From the NCBI GenBank assembly GCA_021739645.1, contig JAIPBL010000001.1, positions 124,001 through 188,000 of the forward strand: a stretch of 64,000 nt of DNA, in the 5' to 3' direction. Position numbers and translations under genes: made by a program. The notes under the pieces are model-generated. The model made no database searches and had not been told where the DNA came from. It worked only from the letters and a program-made list of their open reading frames with translations. This DNA is from Saprospiraceae bacterium. GTDB taxonomy: Bacteria; Bacteroidota; Bacteroidia; Chitinophagales; Saprospiraceae. Below, in pieces: positions 61,702 through 64,000 of the stretch (its first letter is position 1; the number at the start of each line of letters is the position of its first letter).

Positions 61702-61737
61702 TTACCTTGCGTTTTTTTAAAGAAGGAAGCAAGGTAA
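61702..61737 (-). promoter_or_regulatory. Inverted repeat overlapping the nhaC initiation region
   Basis: TTACCTTGC (61702-61710) and GCAAGGTAA (61729-61737) could pair in the leader, directly next to the nhaC ATG. Masking or exposing the start in a condition-dependent way is possible. The outer arm also resembles the TACCTTGC variant of a -7 box. The symmetry is real, the function is inference. Confidence 0.35.
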
Positions 61738-61957
61738 TTTTTTTTTGGAAGATGGGAGTAGCTTTAGATTGGCAAGGGACAAAGATGGGTAGGAATAAAA
61801 CAGGTTTGGTTTGGAGCTTTCAATCTTCGTGAGATTTGTTTTCGGATTAATTCTTATCTCAATTAATGCGTGAAAAGTTACTGCAAAATGAGCCGTTAAT
61901 ATCCGCCTTGTACTCCATTTGGGCAACATCATTTACAATTTCAAAGTCCCTTTTATT

Positions 61958-62347
61958 TCATGCACATTTCAAAATAAACCCTGCATCAATATTCAATCGC
62001 TCGTGAAGCCGTTTGGCCAGGTCAAGGTTGATTTTGCGCTTTCCAGCCAGCACTTCCGAGAGTCGGGAAGGCGCTATGCCCAATAATTCCGACAAATCCT
62101 TCTGCTTTAATTTAAGCTGATACATTTTGAGTTCAATCATTTCTGGCAGGTTTTCGGGTTGTTTTAGTGGCATAATTGGTAGGCTGTCTTCCCAAACTTC
62201 CGCAAGTTGAGAAAGCCTTTGGAGTTCTTCCGATTCATAGGTGGAAAAGCTTTGAAAGCCACCGCCAGTTGTAGCTTTTTGCAAATAGCCTTCAATGATT
62301 TGCATTACTTGTTCATATTCTGTAGCGGTTCTTATTTTAGTAATCAT
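61958..62347 (-). CDS. higA: HigA-type antitoxin, helix-turn-helix
   Basis: 129 residues from the ATG at 62347 (MITKIRTATEYEQVMQIIEG); an earlier in-frame start at 62374 overlaps the toxin stop. The C-terminal Xre-type helix-turn-helix is LKQKDLSELLGIAPSRLSEV, then RKINLDLAKRLHERLNID. The N-terminal part (ATEYEQVMQIIEGYLQKAT) is typical of HigA antitoxins that bind HigB toxins. It neutralises the toxin and represses the operon. The toxin gene lies first in this pair, the usual order for higBA. Confidence 0.85.
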   Translation of the reverse strand: MITKIRTATEYEQVMQIIEGYLQKATTGGGFQSFSTYESEELQRLSQLAEVWEDSLPIMPLKQPENLPEMIELKMYQLKLKQKDLSELLGIAPSRLSEVLAGKRKINLDLAKRLHERLNIDAGFILKCA

Positions 62348-62358
62348 GGCAATGAAAT

Positions 62359-62652
62359 TCAAATGGTGGAACAATCAATTTTGTTGTACTCGGCATGTGT
62401 GCCGATAAAGCGCACAAACAATGTTCGAATGTCGAAAAATATCATGGCAACAAGCCGGTAGCGATTGCCTTTGATATTGAAGACATAGCGGTCGTTGCCA
62501 ACATAATCGACAGCACTGAAACTTTGCCTAAGTTCTGCTAAATTTCCCCATTCAGCCTGTTTGACCTTCTTGTACCAATCATCAAGGGCATCTGCGGCAT
62601 CTGCATGTTGCTGCCCGAACTGGCTCAGGAGGGTTTTGCTGATAACGACCAT
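62359..62652 (-). CDS. higB: HigB-type ribosome-dependent mRNA interferase toxin
   Basis: 97 residues, normal length. Characteristic stretches are ADALDDWYKKVKQAEWGNLA, VDYVGNDRYVFNIKGNRYRL and FVRFIGTHAEYNKID, which are the HigB (RelE-superfamily) core and its C-terminal catalytic His/Tyr region. It should cut mRNA at the ribosome. It is followed after 11 nt by higA. Confidence 0.9.
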   Translation of the reverse strand: MVVISKTLLSQFGQQHADAADALDDWYKKVKQAEWGNLAELRQSFSAVDYVGNDRYVFNIKGNRYRLVAMIFFDIRTLFVRFIGTHAEYNKIDCSTI

Positions 62653-62709
62653 TTACACCAAGTTTGTTTCAACAAAAGTGGAATATTATTACCAAATTCA
62701 GAATATTTT

Positions 62710-63492
62710 TCAAAAATCTTTTCTCATCGCCACTCGCCGAATACTCAAAACTGGCAGTACCACCCACACTGCCAGCACCGCCATCGAAACGACCATGCCT
62801 AGTCCCGTTCCCAAGAATTTGCGGAAAACCGCTCCGGTGAAGCCCATCAAGGCTGAGATGTCCAATTTCAACAAAATAAGGATGCGGGATAAGTCAATCG
62901 GGTTGAGTACGGAGGCAATAAGCGAGAATTTTTCGACCGGATATTCAGACAGCAATGAGAGGGAGAGCAGCAAGATTCCATCATAAATAACGGCAAAAAA
63001 CAGCCAGGCCAATATCGCCAAACCAAAGCCTTTGATTCGGTTTTCGTTTTTCAAAGCAATGAAAAAAGCGATGGCACTGAACACGAACGAAAGTACCACA
63101 CCAATCAACAGCAGCATCAAGAAATTACCTGCCTGTGCCGAGCCAAACACGCCGTAAATCAAAAAAGGAAAGCCTACGCCTATCACCCAACTGGCTGACA
63201 ATGAGGCTGCTACGCCCAAATATTGTCCCAAGAAAATGCTTGTTCGTTTCACGGGTTGCGCCAGCAACAATTCGGTAAATTCCCTCGAATTGTAGTAGTA
63301 CATGACTCCAAACATGGTGGCGATGAGCGGACAGAGCAGCAGTACCACGTTCATCAGACTGATGACTACTTTTGACAAGTCGCTGCTCAGCCAAAGCAGC
63401 GAGAACGTGAACAGCATGTAAAATCCACAGTAGATGTAGGTCCATCGGCTGCGGATAAGGTCGAAAAAGCTGTATTTTAATATTTTGAACAT
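62710..63492 (-). CDS. ABC transporter permease, NosY-like
   Basis: 260 residues with six membrane helices (for example TYIYCGFYMLFTFSLLWLSS, LMNVVLLLCPLIATMFGVMY). The stretch YYYNSREFTELLLAQPVKRT and LGQYLGVAASLSASWVIGVG is typical of the NosY/ABC-2 permease family. With the ATPase at 63531 it forms an exporter. In other bacteria NosFY helps nitrous oxide reductase maturation, but no nosZ or nosD is in the window, so the substrate stays open. Confidence 0.8.
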   Translation of the reverse strand: MFKILKYSFFDLIRSRWTYIYCGFYMLFTFSLLWLSSDLSKVVISLMNVVLLLCPLIATMFGVMYYYNSREFTELLLAQPVKRTSIFLGQYLGVAASLSASWVIGVGFPFLIYGVFGSAQAGNFLMLLLIGVVLSFVFSAIAFFIALKNENRIKGFGLAILAWLFFAVIYDGILLLSLSLLSEYPVEKFSLIASVLNPIDLSRILILLKLDISALMGFTGAVFRKFLGTGLGMVVSMAVLAVWVVLPVLSIRRVAMRKDF

Positions 63493-63530
63493 GCTGTTTA
63501 TTTAGAGCTGGAGGAGAATGGGTCAGGTTT

Positions 63531-64000
63531 TCAAGCCGACATTTCGGTAATCTGTTTTTCGAGGAGCTTTGCTATGGCTCGCTCCACATTTGTTTCCTCC
63601 GATTTTTCCTTTAGTTCTTTCAAGCTGCCCCTAAAATGGATTTGGCCTTCGAGTAAAAAAACGACCTCCTCGGCCAGCTCTTCAACTAGGCTCATCACGT
63701 GGGTGGTGATGAGGATGGTTTTGCCCAGCAATCGTTGTTGGTGAATGAGTTCTTTCAACCTGACCATTGAAATGGGGTCAAGCCCAGCGGTCGGTTCATC
63801 GAGGAAAATGATGGGGCAGTCGTACATGAACGTGAGCACGAGGTTCACCTTTTGGCGGGTACCCCCGGAGAGGTTGCCGAGGCGTTTGTCGAGGAATGGC
63901 CGCAGCTCAAAAAGAGAAATTATTGCTTCATCTTGGGCGGTGCTGGTATTGAGGTCTTTCACCATTCGAATCAGCTCGGCCACGGTCAGGTTTTCAGGGA
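63531..64000 (-). CDS. ABC transporter ATP-binding protein, NosF-like (cut by window edge)
   Basis: The open frame runs through to 64000 without a start, so the N-terminus with Walker A lies outside. Seen here are the approach to the signature (LPENLTVAELIRMVKDLN region), the signature LGNLSGGTRQKVNLVLTF, Walker B PIIFLDEPTAGLDP and the switch His ITTHVMSLVEELA. It lies 38 nt upstream of the permease gene and powers it. A GTG at 63983 could be misread as a start. Confidence 0.85.
   Translation of the reverse strand, partial: PENLTVAELIRMVKDLNTSTAQDEAIISLFELRPFLDKRLGNLSGGTRQKVNLVLTFMYDCPIIFLDEPTAGLDPISMVRLKELIHQQRLLGKTILITTHVMSLVEELAEEVVFLLEGQIHFRGSLKELKEKSEETNVERAIAKLLEKQITEMSA

Overview
The window looks like a chromosomal segment of a Bacteroidota member, most probably a Saprospiria-like gliding or environmental lineage (inference from gene content). 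The signs are two secreted proteins with type IX secretion C-terminal sorting domains, the gliding-motility ABC genes gldA/gldF/gldG, many lipoproteins with Bacteroidota-type lipoboxes, starts without Shine-Dalgarno sequences but with A-rich leaders, and promoters of the Bacteroidota form TTTG-N19-TAnnTTTG (a perfect match lies before gldA). Housekeeping genes are of medium GC. AT-rich inserts carry toxin-antitoxin, WG-repeat and ABC-3C genes.

Layout. 1-1153: start of thrS (cut by the window edge) and a secreted alpha/beta hydrolase. 1766-11534: six genes on the + strand forming a likely amine/GABA operon, namely GABA aminotransferase, nitrilase-family amidohydrolase, a large Orn/Lys/Arg decarboxylase-like enzyme, an ATP-grasp ligase, a C45-type Ntn acyltransferase/amidase and succinate-semialdehyde dehydrogenase. 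11595-16828: a small exported CxxC protein, an OmpA-like lipoprotein, a prokaryotic pentameric ligand-gated ion channel and a 1002-residue secreted subtilase. 17094-22676: the gldA-gldF-gldG locus, split by a secreted hypothetical protein, a PIN-type toxin-antitoxin pair and a Uma2 endonuclease-like gene. 23013-31155: secreted hydrolases (M48 protease, CocE/NonD hydrolase, GH18, S9 peptidase) separated by interspersed repeats. 31435-38672 (minus strand): a zinc-ribbon membrane protein, a WG-repeat protein, two BNR/sortilin-type beta-propeller proteins and rlmF. 38877-39990: a gene graveyard with remains of hicB, hsdM and a GMC oxidoreductase. 40056-46441: truA, a small membrane protein, a T9SS lipase-like hydrolase, a lipoprotein and a GH65-family enzyme. 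46540-49456: a compact three-gene ABC-3C conflict system. 50057-57138: an orphan SpaB-C-type RiPP dehydratase-domain protein, folD, a GNAT acetyltransferase, a membrane coiled-coil protein, a TfoX-domain protein, an ECF sigma/anti-sigma pair, two tiny genes and rpe. 57290-64000: an OstA-like protein, a second Uma2 gene, nhaC, higBA and a NosY/NosF-like ABC exporter cut by the right edge.

The most interesting parts are the amine/GABA operon, which looks like a non-homologous counterpart of the gamma-glutamyl-putrescine route, the ABC-3C module with a nuclease-like effector, the ion-channel homologue, the gld locus split by selfish genes, and several families of palindromic or tandem intergenic repeats, one of which appears to have been absorbed into the ostA-like coding sequence. 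No rRNA, tRNA or CRISPR array was recognised by eye.
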